Assembly (NCBI GenBank): GCA_016720655.1
Contig: JADKKE010000032.1
Location: forward strand, 868,001 to 932,000
Length of the DNA stretch: 64,000 nucleotides
From: Bacteroidota bacterium
GTDB taxonomy: Bacteria > Bacteroidota > Bacteroidia > AKYH767-A > 2013-40CM-41-45
Reading direction: 5' to 3'
Below, in pieces: positions 39,049 through 47,595 of the stretch; position 1 is the stretch's first letter; every line of letters begins with the position of its first letter. The position numbers and the translations under genes are program-made. The notes below the pieces were generated by a model. The model saw only the letters and a list, made by a program, of their open reading frames with translations, did no database searches and had not been told where the DNA came from.

Positions 39049-39822
39049 TCAGACCACCGGATTTTTTGCAGCGACAAAATCACCTTTTGGGGAGGCAGGT
39101 GTTGTGATTAGTCCCAATCCAAGTTCAATGAGTTCGGCTTCTTTTTTACGACGGGTGGAAAAAGTTCTGATTTTACTCAGTTCTTCCTGGACTCCTGTCC
39201 AGTCACCGGCAGTAGCTTTTTTCCATACCTTATTAACCTCGTAGGATTCACTGAAAAAGTGATTCTGGTACTGATGAAAAATTGAATACAATACTGTTTG
39301 AAACATCACATTCAAATCATCGAATTTTGATTTACTGGAAAGTGAATCGAAGCGTTCGACGAGTCGTGGGAGTTTTGTGCTAACCACTTTGAAATCGATT
39401 TCTTTCAGTTCACCACTGGTGAAAGAAGGACGTTGTCCGGGAGCGGGTCCGGAATAATCTGCGGTAAAAGGGAGAAGTTTGATTTCCAGTCCCTGGTTGA
39501 ATTTGAATTTTCTAAGGTCATTAATTCCATGCCTTGATACATCGAAACCGGCAGCAATTGTAAATCCACTTTTGCCGATGGGTTTCCATGTGCGTGTCGG
39601 ATTGGTCTTGCAAATTTTTTCCAATCCCGGAATTTCACCTTTGGCAGAAGATTGTGGTTTTAATTTATCGTAGTATTCACTTTTTAATTGATCAGCGGAT
39701 ACGCGTTGGTTTCCTTTGTCGATAAAACATCCGGATGGAATATAGATTTCGGATCTGAATCCTTCAAATTCGTTGGAACGTAATGTTGCAACAAAATAAC
39801 TGATGTTGTCAAGTGCAGCCAT
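39049..39822 (-). CDS. Pesticin/T4-lysozyme-like peptidoglycan hydrolase, candidate T6SS effector
   Basis: 257 residues, no signal peptide. The N-terminal half matches the pesticin/phage-lysozyme fold: a Glu at the end of the first helix (E20 in NEFEGFRSEIYIPSG) and, 65 residues later, the SGFTIAAGFDVSRHG segment with T88 and D94 and the following NDLRKF. Glu, Asp and Thr are the catalytic set of this fold. The C-terminal helical part (MFQTVLYSIFHQYQNHF, then VWKKATAGDWTGVQEEL) also fits lysozymes. It follows a tssD gene by 94 bp, so it is probably carried inside the TssD tube and degrades peptidoglycan in target cells. Not certain without a fold search. Confidence 0.72.
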   Translation of the reverse strand: MAALDNISYFVATLRSNEFEGFRSEIYIPSGCFIDKGNQRVSADQLKSEYYDKLKPQSSAKGEIPGLEKICKTNPTRTWKPIGKSGFTIAAGFDVSRHGINDLRKFKFNQGLEIKLLPFTADYSGPAPGQRPSFTSGELKEIDFKVVSTKLPRLVERFDSLSSKSKFDDLNVMFQTVLYSIFHQYQNHFFSESYEVNKVWKKATAGDWTGVQEELSKIRTFSTRRKKEAELIELGLGLITTPASPKGDFVAAKNPVV

Positions 39823-39868
39823 GGGAGCAGGGTTTGAAAAAGTATAAATGAAAAGCTGAACAATAGAA

Positions 39869-39904
39869 AATTACCGGCTGAATCGGGAGATACAACCGGT
39901 AATT
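39869..39904 (-). terminator. Hairpin between tssD and the hydrolase gene, possible partial terminator
   Basis: aattaccgg (39869-39877) pairs with ccggtaatt (39896-39904), loop 18 nt. In the RNA (minus strand) the arm CCGGTAATT is followed by a short pyrimidine-rich run. It sits 13 bp past the tssD stop codon and could lower expression of the effector relative to the abundant tube protein. Confidence 0.5.
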
Positions 39905-39916
39905 CTATTCTATGAA

Positions 39917-40306
39917 TTAAACCGGCCATTCGTTTTTGTGTTCTGCATCGCCGGATTTTATTTCCTTGGCGGAGATCACAAAGTGTTCACTCATTGGATT
40001 ATCGCCGTGATTGGTGAACGACTCTGTATAGGAAACGATGTACCCTTCCTTGAAACTCACTTCTTTCATCTTTTGTTCGCTGTCGCGTTTGTAGAAAGTG
40101 ATAGTTCCGTTTTTGTGCTTGTAAGCATCGATCATCCAGGCTGCCAATGCAGAATCACCTGTTGATTCAACTTCGAGTTGTAAAGTGCCACCACGAACTT
40201 CAGAAGAAGGGCGACCGGTTTTGTCAACATCCTGTTGCAAGGAATAGGAACAATTAAATACGCGGTAATCTTTACCGTCTACTGTGAATTTTGCTTTGAA
40301 TGACAT
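39917..40306 (-). CDS. tssD: T6SS tube protein TssD (Hcp)
   Basis: 129 residues, normal for Bacteroidota TssD. The protein starts with FKAKFTVDGKDYRVFNCSYS and has the conserved QQDVDKTGRPSSEVRGG and NPMSEHFVISAKEI segments; the fold is a small beta-barrel that stacks as hexameric rings and carries cargo. It is one of five tssD genes in the window and the first gene of a cassette that also holds the pesticin-like hydrolase. Its promoter with the palindrome is at 40350-40396. Confidence 0.95.
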   Translation of the reverse strand: MSFKAKFTVDGKDYRVFNCSYSLQQDVDKTGRPSSEVRGGTLQLEVESTGDSALAAWMIDAYKHKNGTITFYKRDSEQKMKEVSFKEGYIVSYTESFTNHGDNPMSEHFVISAKEIKSGDAEHKNEWPV

Positions 40307-40349
40307 AGTAAGATGTTTTAAGTTTAAAAGGTATGTTTAAATTGATGAT

Positions 40350-40396
40350 CAAAATTACATTAAACGAAGCCCTCTGTCAACCACCCGAACGGGTGG
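40350..40396 (-). promoter_or_regulatory. tssD promoter A with palindromic operator
   Basis: Read on the minus strand: palindrome CCACCC-GTTC-GGGTGG (40396-40381), then directly TTGAC (40380-40376) as -33 box, 20-bp spacer after TTG, and TAATTTTG (40357-40350) as TAnnTTTG -7 box. The palindrome edge is 75 bp from the tssD start. The same arrangement occurs at two other tssD genes. Confidence 0.82.
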
Positions 40397-40598
40397 AATT
40401 TCCTGGATGTCTGAAATGTCAAATACTAAATTCGAGAAACACTGCAAGGAATCCAGGATGGGAATTCGGAAGCGTGATTAAAATTATTATTGGAAGGAAG
40501 AAGAGGTTTAAAGGATATTGGATTTCGTTATTTGAATACAATCAACAGCTGAAAATTAAGAGATTTTCTGAATAAAGAAAAGTTTTTCTGAAAAAAAT

Positions 40599-41201
40599 TT
40601 AGTGTTTGCCGCAAAAAGCTGCCGCTTTTCCCGAGCAATCCACCAGGTCGATGTGGTAGGATTCCAGGCTGGTCATGTACCTGTTAAAACGGAGTGAAAA
40701 ATCTGAAACAACACCCTGGATTTCCTTTTGGGAGAGTCCAACCTTAATTTTTAAATCCGGAATCTGGTTTTTATTGATGTAATTTAAGCACATCACACCA
40801 TGTTGCGATTCATGGAAACGCAGACTTTGGTTTCCTGCTTTCAGGTCAGCTTTTGTTGTACCCCTTCCATAGACAGAATTGGACTCCGGATCCATTGTGA
40901 CTTTGTAGCGGGTGCGGATGTAAATGGTGAAAGGTTTCCGGATAAAATCTTTGACGCGATTCCGGGTATCGTAAGTGACATTGGTATAAACATCAGTATC
41001 GATGACGCATCCTGTATCCGCATCGGAACCCGGATCGAAATTGGCGATTGGCTCGAACAAATCAGGCTGAATGACCACACGTACTCCCATTTTACCGGAA
41101 TTCATAGTGAACTCCCGGCCTTCCGCTGTTACCTTCTGATTTTTGGCAAAGGAAGGAGTAGGAGTTGTAAATGAAGGAATGAGCAGATCCCAGATGTCCA
41201 T
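40599..41201 (-). CDS. HExxH zincin-like protein of the T6SS island (second of pair)
   Basis: About 200 residues from ATG 41201 (29 bp after the preceding stop); a GTG at 41255 would add 18 residues and overlap that gene. It has a clear zinc-protease-like motif HESQH at residues 130-134 in NQSLRFHESQHGVMCLNYI, preceded by a beta-rich part (VTYDTRNRVKDFIRKPFTIY). The C-terminus has helices and ends CSGKAAAFCGKH. No signal peptide. The motif context (LRFHESQHG) parallels the neighbour's LRRHEQGHF, so the two probably share a fold. It may be a protease effector or form a complex with its partner; target unknown. Confidence 0.7.
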   Translation of the reverse strand: MDIWDLLIPSFTTPTPSFAKNQKVTAEGREFTMNSGKMGVRVVIQPDLFEPIANFDPGSDADTGCVIDTDVYTNVTYDTRNRVKDFIRKPFTIYIRTRYKVTMDPESNSVYGRGTTKADLKAGNQSLRFHESQHGVMCLNYINKNQIPDLKIKVGLSQKEIQGVVSDFSLRFNRYMTSLESYHIDLVDCSGKAAAFCGKH

Positions 41202-41229
41202 TTGGTTAAGCTTTTGTTTTGCAGATAAT

Positions 41230-41727
41230 TTACGGGAGATCAGATAAAATCCCACTCGTTTCCAGTTTCACTTTTGCAATATTTGATTCCCAGGCATTTT
41301 GTTTACTCACAATGGTACCATGATCCGTTTCGTCATCGTAACGGATATTGGTGTCGTTGATGATGGTTTGAACCTCTCTGGCCAATCTGCTGAGCTCTGT
41401 CCTGAGCCCACCGGCAGAACTAGCCGTAATGAATTGCATACGATCATGTATTTCCCGGGCTCCGATTGCCGTGATATCAAAATGACCTTGTTCGTGTCGT
41501 CTCAAAGTCTCCGATTGCTGTGCGCGTACTACCCAGGAAGCCCGTTTGTTCATCACCATTGGGACGACGATGTTGGTCATTTTGTATTCTCCATCTTCAG
41601 AGGTGTATGAATAATTTGTCTCGAAGGTCACTGCAAAATGAGCATCCTCCGACTCATTCCTCGGACGCGCATCTCTGGGAGTGAAATCTGACCAATCTAC
41701 CGGGTGATCGAAGTTGGGGAGGGACAT
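41230..41727 (-). CDS. DUF922-like HExxH zincin of the T6SS island (first of pair)
   Basis: 165 residues. It matches the DUF922 pattern of predicted zinc-dependent proteases: LRRHEQGHFDITAIGAREI (HEQGH at 78-82) and, further on, the family-typical YDDETDHGTIVSKQNAWE (130-147). Most DUF922 proteins are exported, but I see no signal peptide here, which agrees with delivery by T6SS. It follows the Rhs immunity candidate by 57 bp and precedes the second HExxH gene. Whether both are toxins or one modifies the other is unknown. Confidence 0.75.
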   Translation of the reverse strand: MSLPNFDHPVDWSDFTPRDARPRNESEDAHFAVTFETNYSYTSEDGEYKMTNIVVPMVMNKRASWVVRAQQSETLRRHEQGHFDITAIGAREIHDRMQFITASSAGGLRTELSRLAREVQTIINDTNIRYDDETDHGTIVSKQNAWESNIAKVKLETSGILSDLP

Positions 41728-41784
41728 AGTTTAAATAGGAAGGCTAAATTTTATTTCTTTCTTGAATTATATTGAATTAAATCT

Positions 41785-42186
41785 TTATTCAAAGTTAGTA
41801 TCTAAGAAAACAGAGCATTTTTGAAAAACGATTAATTGTGCAATTATAGTTAAATTCCAATCCGTTTCAGAAACGCGTAATTCAATTTTGTCTCCAATTT
41901 TATCGTAAATTAGTTTGACCAGGGCAGTGTTTTTTTCCCAATTTTCTATGGATACTTCAAATAGGGAATGGATGGTTAATTCAATAACAATTGTATTGAA
42001 TCCAACATTCCATTGCCCCCACTTTTCAGGAATAAAATCTGGTTTTTCAAAGATCTGAATATCAAAGTTGAGCCTGCTTGGACTCACTAATTCAATGCGG
42101 TTAATTTTAATTTTGTCTGTACGTATTTCATTTTTAAAAACCTGTTTTAAGAAGTTATTTCTATCAATTAAATCTATGAAATTCAT
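41785..42186 (-). CDS. Imm50-like immunity protein for the Rhs toxin
   Basis: 133 residues, cytoplasmic, no signal peptide. The segment EKPDFIPEKWGQWNVGFNTI followed by IELTIHSLFEVSIENW resembles the Imm50 family of polymorphic-toxin immunity proteins (a proline-rich KW turn, a beta strand, then a VSxxxW motif). It begins 12 bp after the end of the Rhs toxin gene on the same strand, the normal position for a cognate immunity gene. A cytoplasmic inhibitor fits a nuclease toxin. Confidence 0.72.
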   Translation of the reverse strand: MNFIDLIDRNNFLKQVFKNEIRTDKIKINRIELVSPSRLNFDIQIFEKPDFIPEKWGQWNVGFNTIVIELTIHSLFEVSIENWEKNTALVKLIYDKIGDKIELRVSETDWNLTIIAQLIVFQKCSVFLDTNFE

Positions 42187-42198
42187 ATTGTGTTCTTT

Positions 42199-45100
42199 TT
42201 AAAAAAAGTAATGTCCATGGGTTCCTTCAATGTGTCCTCCTTTAGTATCGCTTGCGGGTCTGACATTGAAATGAGGTCCTACATCACCTTTAGTATGGCC
42301 AAGACTATGTTCTTGTATAACAACATTTTCACCACTGGAATTGGTAAAGTGATATTCTCGAGTTTGGATGGGTTTCCCATTGGCATCCCGAACAAAATCA
42401 CCATATCCATCTTCTAAGGGAACGTGTTCAACTTTGTGAGGATGTTGATTCCTTCCAATCTTAGCATCTGTTTTTGCATTTCTGAATGCTTCCCGTCTAC
42501 TTCGTGAAGTGTGACTGGTTTTTTTTGACTTTGGACCGCATGTTAATCCAAAATAGTCGACAGTTATTGTTGTGTCATGAACATATCCATAAAGCGTTGG
42601 ATTTGTTCCTTCAATTCCAATAGGATCTTCGGAAATATAAATTGAATTATTTGGATCATAATACCTAAATCTATTGTAATACAACCCCGTCTCATCATCC
42701 TCATATTGTCCTGGGAACCTGAAAGGACATTCTACACGCAATCCTTCAATAGTACGAACTTCCCCATTAATATTCAACCCAATTTCCCAAACCTTATCAC
42801 CTTTCTCATTATACATTTCTGCAGGTGTGCCGAGATGATCACTGATGATACTGTATTGTTGTCCTCGGTAAAGTTTAGCAACAGGGGTGAAAGTGCCATC
42901 CTGAAAAATCCAGGTTACCAGGTTCTTGTTTTCAATATCGGCTGCTAAATTTCCATCAGCGGAAATTGAAAGTGTAGGTTTGCCTGAATCTTCTGTCCAT
43001 TCATGGATTGGTGTATTCCCATCCCACACCCACCGTGTTGTTGTATCAAGAAAGGTCTTTGAAAGTCGTCGTCCCAGTGGATCATAAGTAAAACTGACTA
43101 CATTTTTATCCGGACGTGTCACGCTTTTCAGCATTCCATTCAAATACCAATCATACTTCCAGATCTTTCCATCTTTTTCAGTCTTACGAATAAGGTTTCC
43201 TTCAGGGTCGTATTCGTATTTGGCTTCCTTGCTTTCGAGTAATTGTCCGGCTGCTCCGTATTTGCGATCCGTTTTATCTTTCGATTTGTACAGGTTCCCT
43301 ACTTCATCTGCGATCCTGTAATCTGTGTAGCCATCATTGTATGTAGCAAAAGTGAGGTTACCAAATGCATCGTGACCATATTGTACTGTGCCCTGCAGGA
43401 GATCCTTAATTTGTTTCAGGCGATCATCAACTTCCCAAACATATTGCCGACTCCTATGCAAAGTATTTCCTTTACTGACTTGATGCTGTATCGGCCGCCC
43501 AAGTTTATCGCGCTGCCAGGTACTCCGCAGTCCTCCGGGCAATTGTCTTTCAATTTCCTGACCAAGACTATTGTATTGGATCGCGGCATTCCATTCTGTT
43601 TCTTTTGAACTTGCTTTAATCTTTGCAATATCCCCAAGTATCGTCCGGTCAAATTGGATATTCGCGCCAAGACTCGATTTTACATTAATCCTGTTTCCCT
43701 GCGGATCGTATTTTGATTCAATCTCATGAACACCCTGGATTTCCTTTTTAATCCTTCCAAGATGATCTCTTTCAAATTTTAAATTGATTTCAGAATTTGA
43801 TGCTTCGAGAAGCTGACCGTTTGCTGAATAGGAATAATATTCTAAACTTCCATCTTGTTGTTTTATTGTCGTGACTCGTCCGACATCATTATATTCATAT
43901 TCCGTTAGGATACCTCCAGGCCGCACAACTGTTTTAGTCTTTCCTGATTTGTCCCTCTTGTAATTTCGTGTTAAGCCATCGAAACCTTTTTCTTCCAGTA
44001 TGTTTCCTAAAGGATCTAGTTTAAATGTGTACTTAGAATTCTTTTCATTCAAGATGGATGTTAACTCCTCTTCGGTATTATAATGGAATTCGATTTTCGT
44101 TTTATTTTCTTCCCGAAGTGCCAGCCGGTTCATCCCGGTATAAGCAAATTTCACTTCATGCTGTTTGTCTTTTGCTAAAACAACATTTTCTTCTCCATCA
44201 TACTCGAGTTTACGAATATTACCGTCCGGTTCAGCTATTTCAATAGCATTTCCAATAAGGTCAAATTTTCTTTGTGTACGGTTTCCGGCACCATCGATAA
44301 ATTCTGTATTCCGACCAAGTGAATCAAATTCCCAAACCGAACGAGTGGAGTCGGCAAGAATCAGTTCGGAAACATTAAATTGAGAATCGTAACCTAATAC
44401 TGTTTTGTTTTGTTGGTGATCAATGATACTTGTGAGTAAACCTCTTTCATACTCATAATGCGTGACTGTACCTTCCGGATTCAATTGCAGAATAAGCTGC
44501 TTCTGTTCATTGTACGACCACATCCACGTCCCTTTCGATGCATCCACAGCAAATACCGGAACATCTCCTTCAAATTGAATCGACGTTTGACCGCCATCAG
44601 GAGTGAGTATTCCTGTCCTGTTGCTGCGATCGTCGTATGTATAAGATGTTGTGTTGCCCTCTTCGTCTGTTTCCGAAATAAGATCGTTATATGAATTGTA
44701 TTCGGAAAAACTTTCACCGCCCAGCGCATTGATGGTTTTATAAACCAAACCACCTTTATGGAAATAGGAAGTCTTGTTGCCAAGTGAATTTTCAACAATC
44801 GTCAAGCCATCGATATAGGTAATCTTGTGGTCGTATATACCACCATCTCCCCAGGTGCGAATGCAACGTGCATCCGTATTAAAACCATCGTACTCAAAAT
44901 AGAAACTCAATCCATTCCGGTCCGTTTCCTTAACGAGCAAATGATCTTTGTAATAAAATTTCTGACTGAGGTTTAATGCATCTGTTGCAGCAGCCATATT
45001 TCCTTCCGCATCGTATGCGTAACGGATGAGTTTCAGCCACCTTTCAAGACGACTCTTGTCTTCAACAGCGATTTCAAGAATTTTACCTGTAGAATCGGTT

Positions 45101-46230
45101 GTTACCTTATAATTTCTCCCTGCACTGTCAGTGATTCCTGTGAGATGCCCCTGGGAATTGTATGCAAAATTATTGCTGTAGCCGCCTTTGTTCTTAATGG
45201 AAGTCAACAATGAAAGCAGGGGATCACGATCTGTGCGTGCTCCAAAATGATATTCAAGTTGATCTTTATCTTTTACAAAATACCCTTTTTCATTTCTGAA
45301 CAATTCAAATTTATCAGAACGATCAAAATGCGATTCGCCGATATTCAATGTTGGAAATGCGACACCACGACCATCGGGCATCCTTAGTACAACGACGCCT
45401 TCCGTTTCATCAGCATACAATCCCATGTCATAGGAATGATGCCATCCGTATCCAATCGGTCCATCATAATCAGAAGTTGAATACCAGGTACGTTCCCAAA
45501 CCAATGGAAGAGGGCCCGGCATTTCAAAATCAATTCTATCTGTGAAAACTTTTCCGGATGCTACATCAACGGGGTGACCGGTAACTGTACAAATCGCTTT
45601 GTGTACTGCATTGCGGACTCCTTTCGGAACCTTCATTTTCTTCATCGCCTTTTCCGCAGCAGCATGCATCTTGTCCGATGCTTTCTTGACGAATTTACTT
45701 CCCTTTACTTTTGAAAGAATTCCCATTCCGGCCTTCATGGCCATGGCGGTGAATGAAATCATCGGCGGACCACCAACCATCACGGGCATTCCGGCAGGAA
45801 TTGCAAGGAGAACAGAAACTGGGAGTTTCATACCCGGACCTGATTTCTTCTTAGAGCGGGGAGGCGAGGGCATTCCAATGCACTGACAACTCAATACAGG
45901 CATGCCAAGTTTAGCAAATGGTTCACCTTCCACATTCACAGTAAGGCTTCCCATAAAGACTTCACATTCGTTTCCGATTGGAGGTTTCATGAAGGGTCCA
46001 CCCATTGGAATATGTGGTGGAACATTTTTTCCTCCGGTACCGGCTTGTGCTCTTGGCATTCCATTTACCATTACCGTTGCTCCGATGAATGGAATAAAAT
46101 CCATAGGATCATACACCATTCCGATGAATGGATGCGGGAGAGGAGTAGGGATAGGTCCTGCCGGGCTTGGGATTCCGATGATGTGAATATCCACGCCGGT
46201 AACAATATCAAATGCTTTGCCGGCTATCAT
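42199..46230 (-). CDS. PAAR-Rhs polymorphic toxin with HNH/EndoVII-like nuclease tip
   Basis: 1343 residues. Residues 1-140 are a PAAR-like tip domain of the Rhs kind (PLPHPFIGMVYDPMDFIPF, GATVMVNGMPRAQAGTGGK, LSCQCIGMPS). Then a linker, a DUF6531-like part (PVDVASGKVF), and YD/RHS repeats making the cocoon. The core ends with PFRFPGQYEDDETGLYYNRF and DPIGIEGTNPTLYGY near 1160-1220. The C-terminal 114 residues (about 1230-1343) are the toxin: SRSRREAFRNAKTDAKIG, TREYHF, VVIQEHSLGH, GPHFNVRP and a terminal HYFF. This His-rich pattern fits HNH/endonuclease VII-fold toxins (Tox-HNH-EHHH type), so it should cut DNA in target cells. It starts by TGATG overlap with the adaptor gene and is followed by an immunity gene. 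Confidence 0.88.
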   Translation of the reverse strand: MIAGKAFDIVTGVDIHIIGIPSPAGPIPTPLPHPFIGMVYDPMDFIPFIGATVMVNGMPRAQAGTGGKNVPPHIPMGGPFMKPPIGNECEVFMGSLTVNVEGEPFAKLGMPVLSCQCIGMPSPPRSKKKSGPGMKLPVSVLLAIPAGMPVMVGGPPMISFTAMAMKAGMGILSKVKGSKFVKKASDKMHAAAEKAMKKMKVPKGVRNAVHKAICTVTGHPVDVASGKVFTDRIDFEMPGPLPLVWERTWYSTSDYDGPIGYGWHHSYDMGLYADETEGVVVLRMPDGRGVAFPTLNIGESHFDRSDKFELFRNEKGYFVKDKDQLEYHFGARTDRDPLLSLLTSIKNKGGYSNNFAYNSQGHLTGITDSAGRNYKVTTDSTGKILEIAVEDKSRLERWLKLIRYAYDAEGNMAAATDALNLSQKFYYKDHLLVKETDRNGLSFYFEYDGFNTDARCIRTWGDGGIYDHKITYIDGLTIVENSLGNKTSYFHKGGLVYKTINALGGESFSEYNSYNDLISETDEEGNTTSYTYDDRSNRTGILTPDGGQTSIQFEGDVPVFAVDASKGTWMWSYNEQKQLILQLNPEGTVTHYEYERGLLTSIIDHQQNKTVLGYDSQFNVSELILADSTRSVWEFDSLGRNTEFIDGAGNRTQRKFDLIGNAIEIAEPDGNIRKLEYDGEENVVLAKDKQHEVKFAYTGMNRLALREENKTKIEFHYNTEEELTSILNEKNSKYTFKLDPLGNILEEKGFDGLTRNYKRDKSGKTKTVVRPGGILTEYEYNDVGRVTTIKQQDGSLEYYSYSANGQLLEASNSEINLKFERDHLGRIKKEIQGVHEIESKYDPQGNRINVKSSLGANIQFDRTILGDIAKIKASSKETEWNAAIQYNSLGQEIERQLPGGLRSTWQRDKLGRPIQHQVSKGNTLHRSRQYVWEVDDRLKQIKDLLQGTVQYGHDAFGNLTFATYNDGYTDYRIADEVGNLYKSKDKTDRKYGAAGQLLESKEAKYEYDPEGNLIRKTEKDGKIWKYDWYLNGMLKSVTRPDKNVVSFTYDPLGRRLSKTFLDTTTRWVWDGNTPIHEWTEDSGKPTLSISADGNLAADIENKNLVTWIFQDGTFTPVAKLYRGQQYSIISDHLGTPAEMYNEKGDKVWEIGLNINGEVRTIEGLRVECPFRFPGQYEDDETGLYYNRFRYYDPNNSIYISEDPIGIEGTNPTLYGYVHDTTITVDYFGLTCGPKSKKTSHTSRSRREAFRNAKTDAKIGRNQHPHKVEHVPLEDGYGDFVRDANGKPIQTREYHFTNSSGENVVIQEHSLGHTKGDVGPHFNVRPASDTKGGHIEGTHGHYFF

Positions 46231-47558
46231 CAGTGTTGAGCTTTAGCGGTGTTTAATTTTTCTTCCCAATCGTTACCAACAATTTCATTCATCAAAGTTC
46301 CAATTGCCATGCGCTCCGATTGTGGCTTCGATAATTTCTCAGCCAAATCATACAGAGACTGCCCGACAAAAGGAAGCGTAGAGTTTTTTCTGACATTCTC
46401 GTCCATTTGCTTTCCACAGGCAAGTGCTTGTTGATTGCTGTCCCAGGCTTCGGAGTACATTTTAAGCAACTGTTCGCAATACGCTTTCATTCTCCAGCCT
46501 TCAGCAGCACTGAAAAAATCTTTATGTTCCATCGACTTCTCAGCTTGCAAACGGTATTGATCTGCGGCAAGAAGATAATTTTTCAAATTAAGATGCGTTG
46601 CACCGAGAAAAGAATGACTCTGGATAATCAATACAGGAGCAATTTCATGATCCCCTTTTTGTTCTGCCTCCTGTGCAATTTTTAAGGCTTCCGAATATCT
46701 TTTCAAACATTCTGTTCCTTTGTTTGCAGAAAAGTAAGCCGAGGCAACTGTAAAATGCAATGCTACTTTCATTTGTGTCCATCCGGCCATTTCTGCAATC
46801 TGCATTGCTTTGGCAGCCCAACGTTCCATTTCATCATAATTTTTCTTTGCTGCAGCCTGGCTGATTTGTACAAATAATTTTCTGAACTGAACATCGGGAG
46901 AAGACGGGTTTCCGGCTGATGCCATTTGCTTCATAGCCTCGTCCATTTTTAAATCCGGACTCAGGCTTGTACAAATGACTGGGAAGTCACGGACAATTTT
47001 CTCAAACATTGGGTACTCAACTGTATCCAGTAATACCAATTTCAACCGTGAGAAATTGGCATTGGCGACCAGATCATAAATCCACTGTATGTAAGTACTT
47101 GAAATATTTTGCAAATCTTCAGGATAAAGTAAAACATAGATATTAGCTGTATAGTCCGGAATGGAAGCAGCCAGTTTTTCTATGGTATTTGAAAAATGCA
47201 GCGGGAGTAAATTAGTTTTTGTCGTAACCGGCTTTGGATCCGGTTTAAAATTCAGGTCTATTCCTGCATTTGCACATTCTTCCTTGTCGACATCAAATTT
47301 CTCCAGCATTTCATTAATAAGATTCGTGGAGTAATCTTCGTAATTTTCAAGGCTGCAGTCGAAACGCAAAAACAATTCAGGAAAAATTCCGTGTTCACTT
47401 CCTTCGAGTTTGTACCAGCCCTCCAGTAATCTCCTTTCATCTCCTTTTACAAACCAGCGAAAGATATTTTTTTTAGGATCAGCGGTGGCTTCCATCCACA
47501 CCGTACGGATTTTTTCGATACGGTTGGTGATTGCATTCTGTTCAACAAAGGTGCTCAT
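46230..47558 (-). CDS. TPR-containing protein, probable adaptor for loading the Rhs effector
   Basis: 442 residues, cytoplasmic. The N-terminal 200 residues form an alpha/beta domain (ANIYVLLYPEDLQNISSTY, FSRLKLVLLDTVEYPMFEKI); residues about 220-400 are TPR-like helical repeats (KNYDEMERWAAKAMQIAEMA, GTECLKRYSEALKIAQEAEQ, LLAADQYRLQAEKSMEHKD). It lies between vgrG (37 bp upstream) and the PAAR-Rhs gene, with the Rhs ATG overlapping its stop (TGATG). Genes in this place in other T6SS encode Eag or Tap-type adaptors, but this protein looks like neither. A loading chaperone or VgrG-PAAR adaptor role is inferred from position. Confidence 0.7.
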   Translation of the reverse strand: MSTFVEQNAITNRIEKIRTVWMEATADPKKNIFRWFVKGDERRLLEGWYKLEGSEHGIFPELFLRFDCSLENYEDYSTNLINEMLEKFDVDKEECANAGIDLNFKPDPKPVTTKTNLLPLHFSNTIEKLAASIPDYTANIYVLLYPEDLQNISSTYIQWIYDLVANANFSRLKLVLLDTVEYPMFEKIVRDFPVICTSLSPDLKMDEAMKQMASAGNPSSPDVQFRKLFVQISQAAAKKNYDEMERWAAKAMQIAEMAGWTQMKVALHFTVASAYFSANKGTECLKRYSEALKIAQEAEQKGDHEIAPVLIIQSHSFLGATHLNLKNYLLAADQYRLQAEKSMEHKDFFSAAEGWRMKAYCEQLLKMYSEAWDSNQQALACGKQMDENVRKNSTLPFVGQSLYDLAEKLSKPQSERMAIGTLMNEIVGNDWEEKLNTAKAQH

Positions 47559-47595
47559 CTTAAATCAATTGTTTAGGATCCTTCAGTTCAAAAAA

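Noticed and set aside
40376..40396. Sigma-54 promoter (GG-N10-GC) overlapping the palindrome
   Set aside because: Copies A fits the spacing, but copy C reads AG instead of GG at the -24 position, and TTGAC with TAnnTTTG fits all three copies, so a standard Bacteroidota promoter is the better reading.
40333..40575. Plus-strand open frame of 80 codons
   Set aside because: It runs across promoter A of tssD, has low-complexity basic composition, and no family signal; treated as chance.
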